Shown: in pieces, positions 15,323-23,535 of the stretch | Layout: every line of letters begins with the position of its first letter | Numbering within the stretch: the stretch's first letter is position 1 | Assembly: GCA_938017515.1 (NCBI GenBank) | Contig: CALIJJ010000282.1 | Location: 1-32,392 of the forward strand | Source of the DNA: an uncultured Pseudanabaenaceae cyanobacterium | GTDB lineage: Bacteria; Cyanobacteriota; Cyanobacteriia; PCC-9006; JAAUQQ01 | Length of the DNA: 32,392 bases | Direction: 5' to 3' | The notes under the pieces: generated by a model | What the model was told of the DNA's origin: nothing | Databases searched by the model: none | What the model saw: only the letters and a program-made list of their open reading frames with translations | Translations under genes and position numbers: made by a program

Positions 15323-16849
15323 ATGGCTATCAAATTCGGTTCTATCTTCAATGACCACATCACTGGCACGAACCAGGATGACAAGCTATTTGGCTTGGCC
15401 GGTAACGACAAAATCAAAGGAAAAGCAGGCAATGACCTGATTGACGGGGGTCGCGGTAATGACCTGCTCCAAGGCGGAGACGGTGTGGATACCCTGAAAG
15501 GCGGACGCGGCAAAGACACCCTGATTGGCGACAAAGGGAACGACAAAATCTTTGGCGGTCGCGGTAATGACCTGCTGATTTGGAACAACGGTGACGGCAG
15601 TGACCTGATGAACGGTGGCAAAGGCTATGACACGGTTCAGGTCAATGGCGCTGTGGATAAGGGGGATAACTTCCTGCTCAAGGCCGATGGTCACCAAGCC
15701 ATTTTCAAGCGTGTCAACCTGGGACAGTTCCAACTCACCGTTGACGACGTGGAGAAATTTGAAATCAATGGTGGTGGCGGTGATGACAAGTTCACGGTCA
15801 AAAAGCTGGGTACAACTGACGTCAAGACAGTTGTCTTCAACGGCGGTAAGGGACATGATGTTTTGGATGCAACCCAGGCAGACCTGCCCATCATCGCCAA
15901 AGGCGGACAGGGCAATGACACCCTCAAGTCTGGCAGCGGCAATGACATCCTGAGGGGAGAGCGCGGCAATGACTGGCTGTCTGGCGGCGATGGCGTTGAT
16001 GAACTACGCGGTGGCCGGGGCAAGGACACGCTGATTGGCGACAAAGGCAACGACAAAGTCTTCGGCGGTCGCGGCAATGACCTGCTGATTTGGAACAACG
16101 GTGACGGCAGTGACTTGATGAACGGTGGCGCTGGTTATGACACCGTCCAGGTAAATGGTGCCAATGGCCCTGGCGACCAATTCCTGCTCAAGGCCAACGG
16201 CAACCAGGCGCTGTTCCAACGCCAAAATCTAGGGCTCTTCCAACTCGACATCAAGAATGTCGAGAGAATGGAAATCAATGGCCAAAAGGGTAACGATATC
16301 CTCAAGGTGAAGGACCTCTCCCACACGGGCGTCAAGCGCGTGGACTTCAATGGTGGCCAGGGCGATGACAAGCTCAATGCTAGCCAAGCGCGACAGACAA
16401 TTTATGCCGATGGTGGCAAGGGACACGATCGCCTCATCGGTGGCTACGCCGATGACCGCATTGCCGGGGGCCGGGGGAACGACAAGCTAACGGGCAATGG
16501 TGGCAGCGATCGCTTTGTCTTCGAGGGCGATGTCAGCTTTAAGCATGCAGGTCTGGGCCGAGATATCATCACCGACTTTGAGGTGGGCACTGACCGGATT
16601 GTTCTGGATAAGACCGTCTTTAATCAGCTTGCCGTGGGAGCACTGGATGCCCATGAGTTTGATGTTGTGGACAACGGTCAGCAGGCTCGCCTGAGCAATG
16701 CACTGATCACCTACAACCGGACAAACGGCAACCTCTACTACAACGCGAACCGGAGCGATGCTGGCTTTGGTCACGATGGCGGCATCTTTGCGACCCTGCA
16801 ACCCCATGCAGGCATGCTGGGGAACCATGACCTAGTGGTCAAAGCGTAG
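15323..16849 (+). CDS. RTX-type calcium-binding protein with internal 170-residue duplication
   Basis: A 508-residue acidic, glycine-rich protein. Nonapeptide repeats of the GGxGxDxhx type start near residue 20 (DDKLFGLAGNDKIKGKAGND) and recur throughout, alternating with non-repeat beta segments (FLLKADGHQAIFKRVNLGQF; FEINGGGGDDKF). The central part is two copies of one 170-residue module. It ends with the common C-terminal block: RFVFEGD, ITDFEVGTDRIVLD, YNRTNGNLYYNAN. Expected to bind Ca2+ outside the cell, with type I export by a C-terminal signal; no exporter is nearby. The frame is open from 15284, but the ATG at 15323 has AAGGAG at 15310-15315, so it is the start. A hairpin terminator follows at 16915. 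Confidence 0.88.
   Translation: MAIKFGSIFNDHITGTNQDDKLFGLAGNDKIKGKAGNDLIDGGRGNDLLQGGDGVDTLKGGRGKDTLIGDKGNDKIFGGRGNDLLIWNNGDGSDLMNGGKGYDTVQVNGAVDKGDNFLLKADGHQAIFKRVNLGQFQLTVDDVEKFEINGGGGDDKFTVKKLGTTDVKTVVFNGGKGHDVLDATQADLPIIAKGGQGNDTLKSGSGNDILRGERGNDWLSGGDGVDELRGGRGKDTLIGDKGNDKVFGGRGNDLLIWNNGDGSDLMNGGAGYDTVQVNGANGPGDQFLLKANGNQALFQRQNLGLFQLDIKNVERMEINGQKGNDILKVKDLSHTGVKRVDFNGGQGDDKLNASQARQTIYADGGKGHDRLIGGYADDRIAGGRGNDKLTGNGGSDRFVFEGDVSFKHAGLGRDIITDFEVGTDRIVLDKTVFNQLAVGALDAHEFDVVDNGQQARLSNALITYNRTNGNLYYNANRSDAGFGHDGGIFATLQPHAGMLGNHDLVVKA
15452..16471. repeat. 510-bp tandem gene-internal duplication (two copies)
   Basis: Copy A is 15452-15961 and copy B 15962-16471, offset exactly 510 bp (170 codons). 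The best conserved part is 15512-15630 against 16022-16140, where the encoded LIGDKGNDK(I/V)FGGRGND and LIWNNGDGSDLMNGG are almost identical. The rest has diverged but stays alignable without gaps. Confidence 0.88.
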
Positions 16850-16871
16850 AGGTCTGTGAGCGAACGTAAAC

Positions 16872-16897
16872 CTTCCTGACAAATCTTCCTGACAAAA
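16872..16897. repeat. 13-bp tandem duplication past the RTX stop
   Basis: CTTCCTGACAAAT and CTTCCTGACAAAA are adjacent, starting 22 bases after the stop of the RTX gene. Confidence 0.9.
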
Positions 16898-16914
16898 AAG
16901 TTGAAGCTGTGATC

Positions 16915-16940
16915 GGGCTGAGCCAGAACTGGTTCAGCCC
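16915..16940 (+). terminator. Hairpin terminator candidate after the RTX gene
   Basis: GGGCTGAGCCAG (16915-16926) pairs with CTGGTTCAGCCC (16929-16940) with one G-U pair. It is followed by ATTTCTT, a weak T-run, so termination may be partial. Confidence 0.6.
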
Positions 16941-17119
16941 ATTTCTTGAGCGATATTCTTTGATGGGCCGAGAGGATTGTGTTACCTGGGAAATGATGTT
17001 CTCTTTGCATCTATGTTTGATGACCAACACGGAGGCGGGTTCGGAGGATTTTCTTCACAATTTCTCACACCTGAGGGATCGTGGTCTGAGCCAGGTTCGT
17101 GGCGTCTTGGGAGACCTCG

Positions 17120-17125
17120 TATAAT
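17120..17125 (+). promoter_or_regulatory. -10 box candidate for the SARP-STAND gene
   Basis: A perfect TATAAT lies 34 bases before the ATG at 17159. The matching -35 is weak. Because it lies within the 5' extension of the open frame, it supports the downstream ATG over the GTG at 17099. Confidence 0.45.
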
Positions 17126-17158
17126 CGTAGGGATAGGGCAAAATGGAGCGTCGATTCT

Positions 17159-20100
17159 ATGACTCAGCAGCTTCAAATTCAGCTCTTGGGAACCTTTACC
17201 CTTAGCGAAGCAGGTAAGGTCATTAGCAGCCTGAGCCAGCGAGAGCGTATTCAAAGCCTCCTGGGCTACCTGATCGTCAATCGGGGTCAAGCGGTTCCCC
17301 GTTCAACCCTGGCATTCCAGCTGTGGCCTGAGTCTACGGATTCCCAAGCATTAACGAATCTACGCCGTGAGCTTCACTACTTGAAACGTGATCTCACCCA
17401 TTACGACGCCTTCTTGACGATTAGTAATAAAACGCTCTGTTGGGAGCCTAGCGCTCCCTGTGACATCGATGTGGAGCAGTTTGAAAAGGCACTTGAGGTC
17501 GCGCAGGCTGCGGAGACGGCTGGGGATGCTGCGGCCAGTTGTGAGGCTTGGGCCGCTGCCGCGCAATGCTATAAGGGACGGCTGTTGCCACATCTGTATG
17601 ATGAATGGCTCCCGGCAGCGCAGGAACGACTGCAGCAAGCCGCGATTCGCTGTTTGACAACCCTGGTCGAGGGGCTACAAGCCCAGGGGCAATATCGACC
17701 GGCGATCGCCTACGCCCAGCAGTTACTCCGCCTCGACCCCCTCAATGAGGCAGCCTATGGCAGCCTGATTCAGTTGCATGCCCTCAGTGGCGATCGCGCC
17801 ACTGCCCTGCGCCTCTATCACCACTGTATGGGCCTACTCCGCGAGGAGTTGGGTGTCGATCCTAGCGCGAACCTCCAAGGCATTTATGAACAGTTGCTGA
17901 ACGAACCTGAGATTGCAGCAGCTGAGGTTGCAGCGACTGAGATTGCAGCAACTGAGGTTGAAGCAGCCAAGGTTAAAACAACTCGGGCGAAAACAACTGA
18001 GGCTCAAAATTCGACATTCGATGCGGAACAAGTTGCAAAAGCAAGAGAATCAAAATCACCTCTAGAGACAAAATCATCTCTAGAGACAAATATTGCCGAG
18101 ACAGCTGTTACCGAGACTGCGAAGTCGCCATCTAACCCAGCTCCGCTTCAAAGCAAGATCCAGACCGATTGGGGGGAAGCAACGGATGTGTCCTCCTTTT
18201 ACGGTCGCCAGTCAGAGCTAGAAACACTGACAGACTGGGTAAGCCGGGATAGCTGCCGCCTCGTCGCCATCCTGGGAATGGGAGGCATGGGGAAAACGAC
18301 ACTGTCGGTGAAGTTTGCTCAAAGGATGGCAGAGGCGGCGGAGGCTGAGTTTGAGGTCGTCATTTGGCGATCGCTACGCTATGCCCCCACCTGGGATGCG
18401 TTGGCAGCGGATTTGCTCGCGACGATCTCCCATCAAACTCCAATCGAGCCCAGTTCTGCACGATTGATGCAGGGGTTGCGCGAGCATCGTTGTTTAATCG
18501 TGCTGGACAACGTTGAAACGGTGTTGCAGGGGGGCGAAGAAGCGGGCCACTGCCGACCCGGCTATGAAGGCTATGGCGATCTATTTCGCATGGTTGCCGA
18601 AGGCTCACACCAGAGTTGTCTGATGCTGACGAGCCGGGAAAAGCCGGAAGCAGTAGCAATGGGTGAAAGCATGGGTGAAGGCATGGACATGCCAGTACGG
18701 TCCTTGTCGCTCAAAGGCTCACCGGAGGTCGCAGAAGCCATCATTCAAACTAAGGGCTTGTTTGGTACGCCTGCGGAAAGGCAGCGCCTCGGAGCCCGGT
18801 ACGACAATATGCCCCTGGCGATCAAAATTATTGCCAGCTCAATTCAAGAACTCTTTGATGGTGAGATTGAACCCTTCCTAGCCGAGGAGGTTTTCATGGC
18901 TAGCGGGCTACGTCGGTTGTTAGAACAACAATTTCAGCGTCTGTCTCAGCTTGAGCAAAGCATCATGGACTGGCTCGCCATTAATCATGAGTGGACATCG
19001 GTGGCGGAGTTGGCAGAGGACCTAATGCCGCCTGTGCCACGCAATGCCATTCTGTCGGCATTAGAGTCGTTGCGGTGGCGATCGCTCATCGAGAAACAAA
19101 CAACCACAGACTCCCAACACAGTGGCTGGAGTGAGGAACGCAAAGGAAAAGGCAGGAGCCGAAAAAGCCGTTATACCCAATCCCCAGCAGTGATGGAATA
19201 CGTCACAGAAACCATCATTGCCCGCGTGGTAGACGCTTTGACGGACGATAGTTTTCTCAAGGGGGATTTAGAAGGCGCGAGCCTTGTGCTGCGGAAAATG
19301 CCCCTGCATACCCACGCCCTGCTCAAGGCAACAGCCCAGGACTATGTGCGTGATCAACAGCGAAACTTGCTCCTGCAACCCATTATCCAAGCGCTAGGGT
19401 CGTCCAGTGGCGGGCAGATCGCCACCATGGCGCAGGCCTGGATAGCGCGATTGCAGCAGGAGATCACCGGTTACCCCTCCTATGCTGCGGGCAATTGGCT
19501 CAACCTCTTAGTGACGGCTCACGTCGATCTAACCGGCTGGGATTTTTCAGCCCTGGATTTGCGCCAGGCTTATCTACCGACGGTAGCCCTGCACCAGGTC
19601 AATTTCTCCAACTGTCAGTTGGAACGTTCAGTCTTTGCCACCACGCTCACGTCTATCTTGGACCTAGATTGGAGTTCGTCAGGGGAGTGGTTGGCAACGG
19701 CGGATGTGGGCGGTGTGCTGAGGGTGTGGCAGGCACGCGATGGACAACTCCTACGCGTCTTGAGTGGGCATAACAACTGGATTCATTCCGTTGCCTTTTC
19801 CCCAGATTCCCGCTGCCTTGCCAGCGGGGGAGAAGATGCCACGGTTCGGCTGTGGGAAACAGAAACGGGAGAAGCATTGGGCGTGCTAGAAGGCCATGGT
19901 AGCCGGGTCTGGTCCGTTGCCTTTGCACCTGATTCTGACTCGAAGCGTTTAGTGAGTGCGAGCGAAGATAGTACGATACGCCTGTGGAATCTCGAAACAG
20001 GACAATGCCTGCAGACGCTCCACGGCCATGGAGCAGGCGTCAATGCGGTGGCCTGGATTGATGAACAGCATTTCATCAGCGGTGGCGCGGATAAAACCCT

Positions 20101-21649
20101 GCGATTGTGGTCGATTCAGGGGGATTGTCTGGGGACGTTGGTTGGTCATGAGCATGGGATTTGGGTCATTGCAGTTCACCCCTTTGTGGATCCTTCGGGC
20201 CAGCGTGTCTTCCTGATTGCAAGCGGTAGTCAGGATGGTGTGATTCGGCTGTGGAATTTGCCGGACATCACCCGCTTGGATGCAGGGACTCACGGAGCTG
20301 GGGCCCAAGCGGACGGCATCACCTGCTTTGCCACACTGAAGACCCCCAGCCGATGGGTTTGGTCGCTGCGCTTTGGGGCTGCAGGTCGCTATCTGGCCAG
20401 TGGTCACGATGACGGCTGTATTTATCGCTGGGAAACGGGGCTGATCCTTCCGGCCTTGGCCCAGTCTGGTGCAACACCTGAAATGCAACAGCAGCTTCAA
20501 TCTCAGGTGCAACTGTTCAAGGGTCACCAGAGTCGGGTTTGGGGATTAGCCTTTGACCCTGAGGGTCGGCAGCTTGTCAGCGGCAGCAAAGATCAGACGC
20601 TGCGCTTTTGGGATATGTCACGTCAAGCCAGCTTACGTACGCTGCGAGGCTATACCAATTGGGTGCAGGCGATCGCCTTCCATCTCCCCCCAGACGACCC
20701 CCAAGCAGACCAGAACAGGAGCATTTTGGCCGCCTATGAAGATGGCCACCTGCGCCAGTGGAATTTGGACACTGGAGAACTCCAGGCGGTGTTGATCGGG
20801 CATCAACAACCCGTATGGGCACTGGCCATCAGTCCCGACGGACGGCACTGTGCCAGCAGTGGGGAAGATGAAGCAGTTTATCTCTGGAATTTAGCCACAC
20901 AGCAACGAAGACTGTTGCCGGGGAAACAGGGTCGGGTTTGGTCGATAGATTTTTCTCCAGATGGGCAATGGCTAGCCTTTGGCCGGGGCAATCATCGTCT
21001 TGTGCTTTGGGATCTTGAGGCGGAGAAGGTTCAGTACGCCCTGGCGGGCCACGGCGATCGCATTTGGTCCGTTGCCTTTAGCCCTGATGGCCAAACCTTA
21101 GCAAGCAGCAGTAGTGACGGCACTGTTCGCCTCTGGTCCGTTGCGACCGGTGACTGTCTCGCGACCCTTTTGGGTCATCGCGGCTGGGTCTTTTGCGTCT
21201 GCTGGAGCCCCGATGGTCAGACCTTGGCGAGCAGCGGCAGCGATGGTGCCATCCTGTTGTGGGATGTTGCCACAGCGGAGAAGCGAGCGGTATTGCAGAG
21301 CAAAACGAAGCTAATGTTGTCGGTGCAATTCAGTCCCGATGGCTCATGGCTGGCGAGTGGCAGTGATGACAACCTTGTGCGCCTTTGGGATGTGACGACC
21401 CAATCCTGCACTGTGCTGTGTCAGGGGCACCAGGGCTGGGTCTGGTCCGTTGCCTTCAGCCCCGATGGCCAAACCCTCGCCAGTGGGAGTCAAGACACAA
21501 CCCTGCGCCTATGGGATGTCGCAACCGGACAAGCACAACAGAAGCTTCAGACGCTGCGCCCCTACGAAGGGCTGATTCTAAAGGGAACGACAGGGTTGAC
21601 CGAGGGTGAGCAGGCAACATTGGCCACCCTTGGTGGCGTTATGACATGA
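17159..21649 (+). CDS. SARP/BTAD - NB-ARC (STAND) - 14x WD40 protein
   Basis: A 1496-residue signal-transduction ATPase. Residues 1-95 are a winged helix of the SARP type (LQIQLLGTFTLS to LRRELHYLKRDL). BTAD helices follow to about 245 (CDIDVEQFEKAL; LYDEWLPAAQERLQ; RLDPLNEAAYGSLIQLHALS; ALRLYHHCMGLLREELGVDP). A repeat-built linker covers about 251-340. The NB-ARC domain starts with FYGRQSELE (347), Walker A GMGGMGKTT (373-381), Walker B CLIVLDN (445-451), and MPLAIKI. After a winged helix and a short pentapeptide-like strip (LDLRQAYLPTVALHQVNFSN, about 800), 14 WD40 repeats run from about 832 to the end, closing with the cyanobacterial tail RPYEGLILKGTTGLTE. STAND proteins switch by nucleotide exchange and oligomerise on ligand. 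SARP-NB-ARC proteins such as AfsR act in transcription; a defence role is also possible. Two membrane-protein genes follow. Start: ATG 17159, with GGAG upstream. Confidence 0.93.
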   Translation: MTQQLQIQLLGTFTLSEAGKVISSLSQRERIQSLLGYLIVNRGQAVPRSTLAFQLWPESTDSQALTNLRRELHYLKRDLTHYDAFLTISNKTLCWEPSAPCDIDVEQFEKALEVAQAAETAGDAAASCEAWAAAAQCYKGRLLPHLYDEWLPAAQERLQQAAIRCLTTLVEGLQAQGQYRPAIAYAQQLLRLDPLNEAAYGSLIQLHALSGDRATALRLYHHCMGLLREELGVDPSANLQGIYEQLLNEPEIAAAEVAATEIAATEVEAAKVKTTRAKTTEAQNSTFDAEQVAKARESKSPLETKSSLETNIAETAVTETAKSPSNPAPLQSKIQTDWGEATDVSSFYGRQSELETLTDWVSRDSCRLVAILGMGGMGKTTLSVKFAQRMAEAAEAEFEVVIWRSLRYAPTWDALAADLLATISHQTPIEPSSARLMQGLREHRCLIVLDNVETVLQGGEEAGHCRPGYEGYGDLFRMVAEGSHQSCLMLTSREKPEAVAMGESMGEGMDMPVRSLSLKGSPEVAEAIIQTKGLFGTPAERQRLGARYDNMPLAIKIIASSIQELFDGEIEPFLAEEVFMASGLRRLLEQQFQRLSQLEQSIMDWLAINHEWTSVAELAEDLMPPVPRNAILSALESLRWRSLIEKQTTTDSQHSGWSEERKGKGRSRKSRYTQSPAVMEYVTETIIARVVDALTDDSFLKGDLEGASLVLRKMPLHTHALLKATAQDYVRDQQRNLLLQPIIQALGSSSGGQIATMAQAWIARLQQEITGYPSYAAGNWLNLLVTAHVDLTGWDFSALDLRQAYLPTVALHQVNFSNCQLERSVFATTLTSILDLDWSSSGEWLATADVGGVLRVWQARDGQLLRVLSGHNNWIHSVAFSPDSRCLASGGEDATVRLWETETGEALGVLEGHGSRVWSVAFAPDSDSKRLVSASEDSTIRLWNLETGQCLQTLHGHGAGVNAVAWIDEQHFISGGADKTLRLWSIQGDCLGTLVGHEHGIWVIAVHPFVDPSGQRVFLIASGSQDGVIRLWNLPDITRLDAGTHGAGAQADGITCFATLKTPSRWVWSLRFGAAGRYLASGHDDGCIYRWETGLILPALAQSGATPEMQQQLQSQVQLFKGHQSRVWGLAFDPEGRQLVSGSKDQTLRFWDMSRQASLRTLRGYTNWVQAIAFHLPPDDPQADQNRSILAAYEDGHLRQWNLDTGELQAVLIGHQQPVWALAISPDGRHCASSGEDEAVYLWNLATQQRRLLPGKQGRVWSIDFSPDGQWLAFGRGNHRLVLWDLEAEKVQYALAGHGDRIWSVAFSPDGQTLASSSSDGTVRLWSVATGDCLATLLGHRGWVFCVCWSPDGQTLASSGSDGAILLWDVATAEKRAVLQSKTKLMLSVQFSPDGSWLASGSDDNLVRLWDVTTQSCTVLCQGHQGWVWSVAFSPDGQTLASGSQDTTLRLWDVATGQAQQKLQTLRPYEGLILKGTTGLTEGEQATLATLGGVMT
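17909..18091. repeat. 15-bp and 18-bp in-frame repeats in the STAND linker
   Basis: Six to seven 15-bp units from 17909 (GAGATTGCAGCAGCT, GAGGTTGCAGCGACT and so on) encode EIAAA/EVAAT pentapeptides. Two 18-bp units at 18056 and 18074 (TCACCTCTAGAGACAAAA type) encode SPLETK/SSLETN. They lie between the BTAD and NB-ARC domains. A further 12-bp pair (ATGGGTGAAAGC, 18659-18682) sits in the NB-ARC part. Confidence 0.92.
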
Positions 21650-21655
21650 GGGGTA

Positions 21656-21716
21656 ACTGCATGAGGGAGGTCACTGCATGAAGGAGGTCACTGCATAAGG
21701 CAGATTACTGCATGAG
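21656..21716. repeat. 17-bp tandem repeat, 3.6 units, after the STAND stop codon
   Basis: ACTGCATGAGGGAGGTC (21656), ACTGCATGAAGGAGGTC (21673), ACTGCATAAGGCAGATT (21690) and a partial ACTGCATGAG (21707). Each full unit carries an ATG or ATA followed by a GGAGG- or GGCAG-like motif. The array starts seven bases after the STAND gene and fills most of the gap to the membrane protein. Confidence 0.93.
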
Positions 21717-21744
21717 CAACGATAAATCGCCGAAGGGGTAGATC

Positions 21745-22572
21745 ATGACTCATTCCAACCCAACATCCAATTTCGCTTTGCCCGCCATCCTGAATTGGAT
21801 AACAGCCATCGAGACCCTGATTCTTCTCGCCGCCGCTGTGGTTCTATTTTGCTTTCCCCTCTGGCAAGATCTACGCTGGCCCTGGGCAATCAAGCCCTAC
21901 AACGCCGTGTTTCTTGGGGGGATCTATTGGGCTGCCTGTGCGGTGGTGGGGATTCAGTTCTTGATTCGACGCTGGTCCCCCGCTCGGCTGATACAACCCC
22001 TCGTGCTGATTTTTAGCACCATTTTATTAGTGGTTTCCCTAGCCTATCCCGAGCAGTTTGATTGGCAACGACGCTTGGTCAAAGCCTGGTTTTTGGTCTA
22101 CACCGTTGTGCCACTGAGTGCCGCGGCATCTGTGTGGGCCTATCGCGATCGCCCCCCGGCCCAGGTCTGTCAACTGCCGCACCGACTGGCGGCCTTAATG
22201 CAGGGAAAAGCGCTGGTACTCGGCCTGTACGGAATCGCGTTATTGGTGATCCCAGCGATCGCCACAGCCTTCTGGCCCTGGCCCATTGATGTCTTCCATG
22301 GGCGACTATACAGTGCGATGTTCTTAGCGATGGCTTGGGGCAATGCTAGGTTGTCTCGTTCCACAACAGCACTAGAGCTACTCACCCTAGGGATCGCTGA
22401 AGTCCTGCTGGGGATGCTGCCGTTGCTTGGGATTGCCCACTTGGATCGGGTGCTGGGCGAAGCGGCAAAAATCAACTGGTCATTACTGGGAAGCTGGCTA
22501 TGGTTTGCCCTCCTGGGATGTTGGGCGATGACCGGAGCGAGCCTCATCCATCGGGCGCTGCGTTCGGTGTAA
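21745..22572 (+). CDS. Multi-pass membrane protein, unknown family
   Basis: A 275-residue hydrophobic protein with about eight predicted membrane helices (for example ILLAAAVVLFCFPLW, FLGGIYWAACAVVGIQFLI, LVLIFSTILLVVSLAYP, WLWFALLGCWAM). No catalytic or transporter motif is visible, and I do not recognise a family. The ATG at 21745 is preceded by GAAGGGG. It lies 95 bases after the SARP-STAND gene, the gap being filled mainly by a 17-bp repeat array, and 10 bases before the next membrane-protein gene. The three are likely co-transcribed, so the pair may be membrane partners or targets of the STAND protein; this is inference from position only. Confidence 0.75.
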   Translation: MTHSNPTSNFALPAILNWITAIETLILLAAAVVLFCFPLWQDLRWPWAIKPYNAVFLGGIYWAACAVVGIQFLIRRWSPARLIQPLVLIFSTILLVVSLAYPEQFDWQRRLVKAWFLVYTVVPLSAAASVWAYRDRPPAQVCQLPHRLAALMQGKALVLGLYGIALLVIPAIATAFWPWPIDVFHGRLYSAMFLAMAWGNARLSRSTTALELLTLGIAEVLLGMLPLLGIAHLDRVLGEAAKINWSLLGSWLWFALLGCWAMTGASLIHRALRSV

Positions 22573-22582
22573 CGTGCTGACT

Positions 22583-22972
22583 ATGAATCATCATCTCCAG
22601 CCCCGTTCTCTCCTGCCGCGCTACCTGGCCACGGTGGCGACGCTACTCTTTGTCCAAGGTAGCTTGGTGCTGCTATTCCTGGGCTTCTCGATTACGCTGC
22701 CCAGTCCTTGGGATCGGGCAGTACGGCCCGATGCCCTCCATGGCATCATTCATGTGGTTTGGGCCCTGTTAATTGCAACGGGTCTTGCCGTTGGTAAACA
22801 TCGGCAAACGGCTCTCAGCTTTAGCCTGTTTTATTTGCTATTGGCACTATTCGGAATCGTGATGATTCATCCCTGGGGACTGCTGCTAGACAGCGGTGAG
22901 AACCTGTTTCATCTGTTGGTGGGCGCGATCGCCCTTTACCTGGTGATGGCTCGATCATCCTCACCGGAATAG
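22583..22972 (+). CDS. Four-helix membrane protein, DUF4383-like
   Basis: A 129-residue product with four hydrophobic segments (LATVATLLFVQGSLVLLFLGF; IIHVVWALLIATGLAVG; FSLFYLLLALFGIV; LFHLLVGAIALYLVM). HGIIHVVWALL and the late ENLFHLLVGAIAL resemble the repeated His-containing helices of DUF4383-type proteins; the match is by eye and weak. Start may be GTG 22574 or ATG 22583; I take the ATG. It follows the preceding membrane-protein gene by 10 bases, probably in one transcript. The stop codon lies in a 14-bp tandem array. Confidence 0.7.
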   Translation: MNHHLQPRSLLPRYLATVATLLFVQGSLVLLFLGFSITLPSPWDRAVRPDALHGIIHVVWALLIATGLAVGKHRQTALSFSLFYLLLALFGIVMIHPWGLLLDSGENLFHLLVGAIALYLVMARSSSPE

Positions 22973-23004
22973 CAGCACCGGAATAGCAGTGCCGGAATAG
23001 CAGC
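22963..23004. repeat. 14-bp tandem repeat, 3 units, over a stop codon
   Basis: ACCGGAATAGCAGC (22963), ACCGGAATAGCAGT (22977) and GCCGGAATAGCAGC (22991). The first unit includes the TAG stop (22970-22972), so the stop has been copied twice more. Confidence 0.95.
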
Positions 23005-23036
23005 CCCAGGAACCCGGATTCTGTTCAGGTCAGACC

Positions 23037-23483
23037 CTAAGAGCGCACGTTAATCGTGATTTGCTCCGAGAGCACGGGGGGATTGTGGGGAACATGACTG
23101 GCATTACCTAAAACCAGTTGCAGGGTGTGCTCCCCGGGCGGCAGTGATAGTTCTGTTTCGGTCTGACCTGCTCCAAAATGCTTGAGTTGCTCGCTGGCCT
23201 GGAGAGGTTCATTCAGCGCTGGCAATTCAGCCATGTCAACTAGCAGATGATGATGGCCCGTGTTGTCGCGCTCAACACCCGCCGGGGCAATCCCCATGCC
23301 CGAAAGTCCAAATTGAACTTTAAGGGGAGAGGTCACCATTTGCCCATCCGTTGGCGCGATCAAATAAACATTTGCGCCATTTGGCGCTGGCGATTGTGCC
23401 GCTGCAAGTGATGGGGCAACCCAGAAGAAGAGGCTCAGCACAGACAACAGCACAGGGACAAAAATGGAGGCGCGGCGTTTCAT
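23037..23483 (-). CDS. DUF4399 domain-containing exported protein
   Basis: The 148-residue product has an N-terminal signal peptide (MKRRASIFVPVLLSVLSLFF, cleavage probably after the ALA-AAQ region) and then the full DUF4399 signature: VYLIAPTDGQMVTSPLKVQF, GMGIAPAGVERDNTGHHHLL, QLKHFGAGQTETELSLPPGE and HVPHNPPVLSEQITI. Several His and Asp residues could bind metal, but the function of this periplasmic domain is not known to me. Convergent with the membrane-protein gene; a 9-bp palindrome lies 30 bases before the start. Confidence 0.87.
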   Translation of the reverse strand: MKRRASIFVPVLLSVLSLFFWVAPSLAAAQSPAPNGANVYLIAPTDGQMVTSPLKVQFGLSGMGIAPAGVERDNTGHHHLLVDMAELPALNEPLQASEQLKHFGAGQTETELSLPPGEHTLQLVLGNASHVPHNPPVLSEQITINVRS

Positions 23484-23513
23484 TGCAATCTAGCAAAGAC
23501 AATAGTTAAGACC

Positions 23514-23535
23514 TCTAAGATGACACCATCTTAGA
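23514..23535. promoter_or_regulatory. Perfect 9-bp inverted repeat upstream of the DUF4399 gene
   Basis: TCTAAGATG and CATCTTAGA are separated by ACAC, 30 bases before the ATG at 23483. It could be an operator or a 5' UTR hairpin on the - strand. The rest of the 349-bp gap (23484-23832) is AT-richer and holds no gene or further structure that I can support. Confidence 0.5.

Noticed and set aside
15386..16098. Long antisense frames within the RTX genes
   Set aside because: They arise from the repetitive GGNGND codons read backward; the sense frames carry all motifs and ribosome sites.
17099..17158. N-terminal extension of the STAND protein from GTG 17099
   Set aside because: The extension is unlike SARP starts, contains a TATAAT box in its DNA, and ATG 17159 has GGAG upstream and begins directly at the winged helix.
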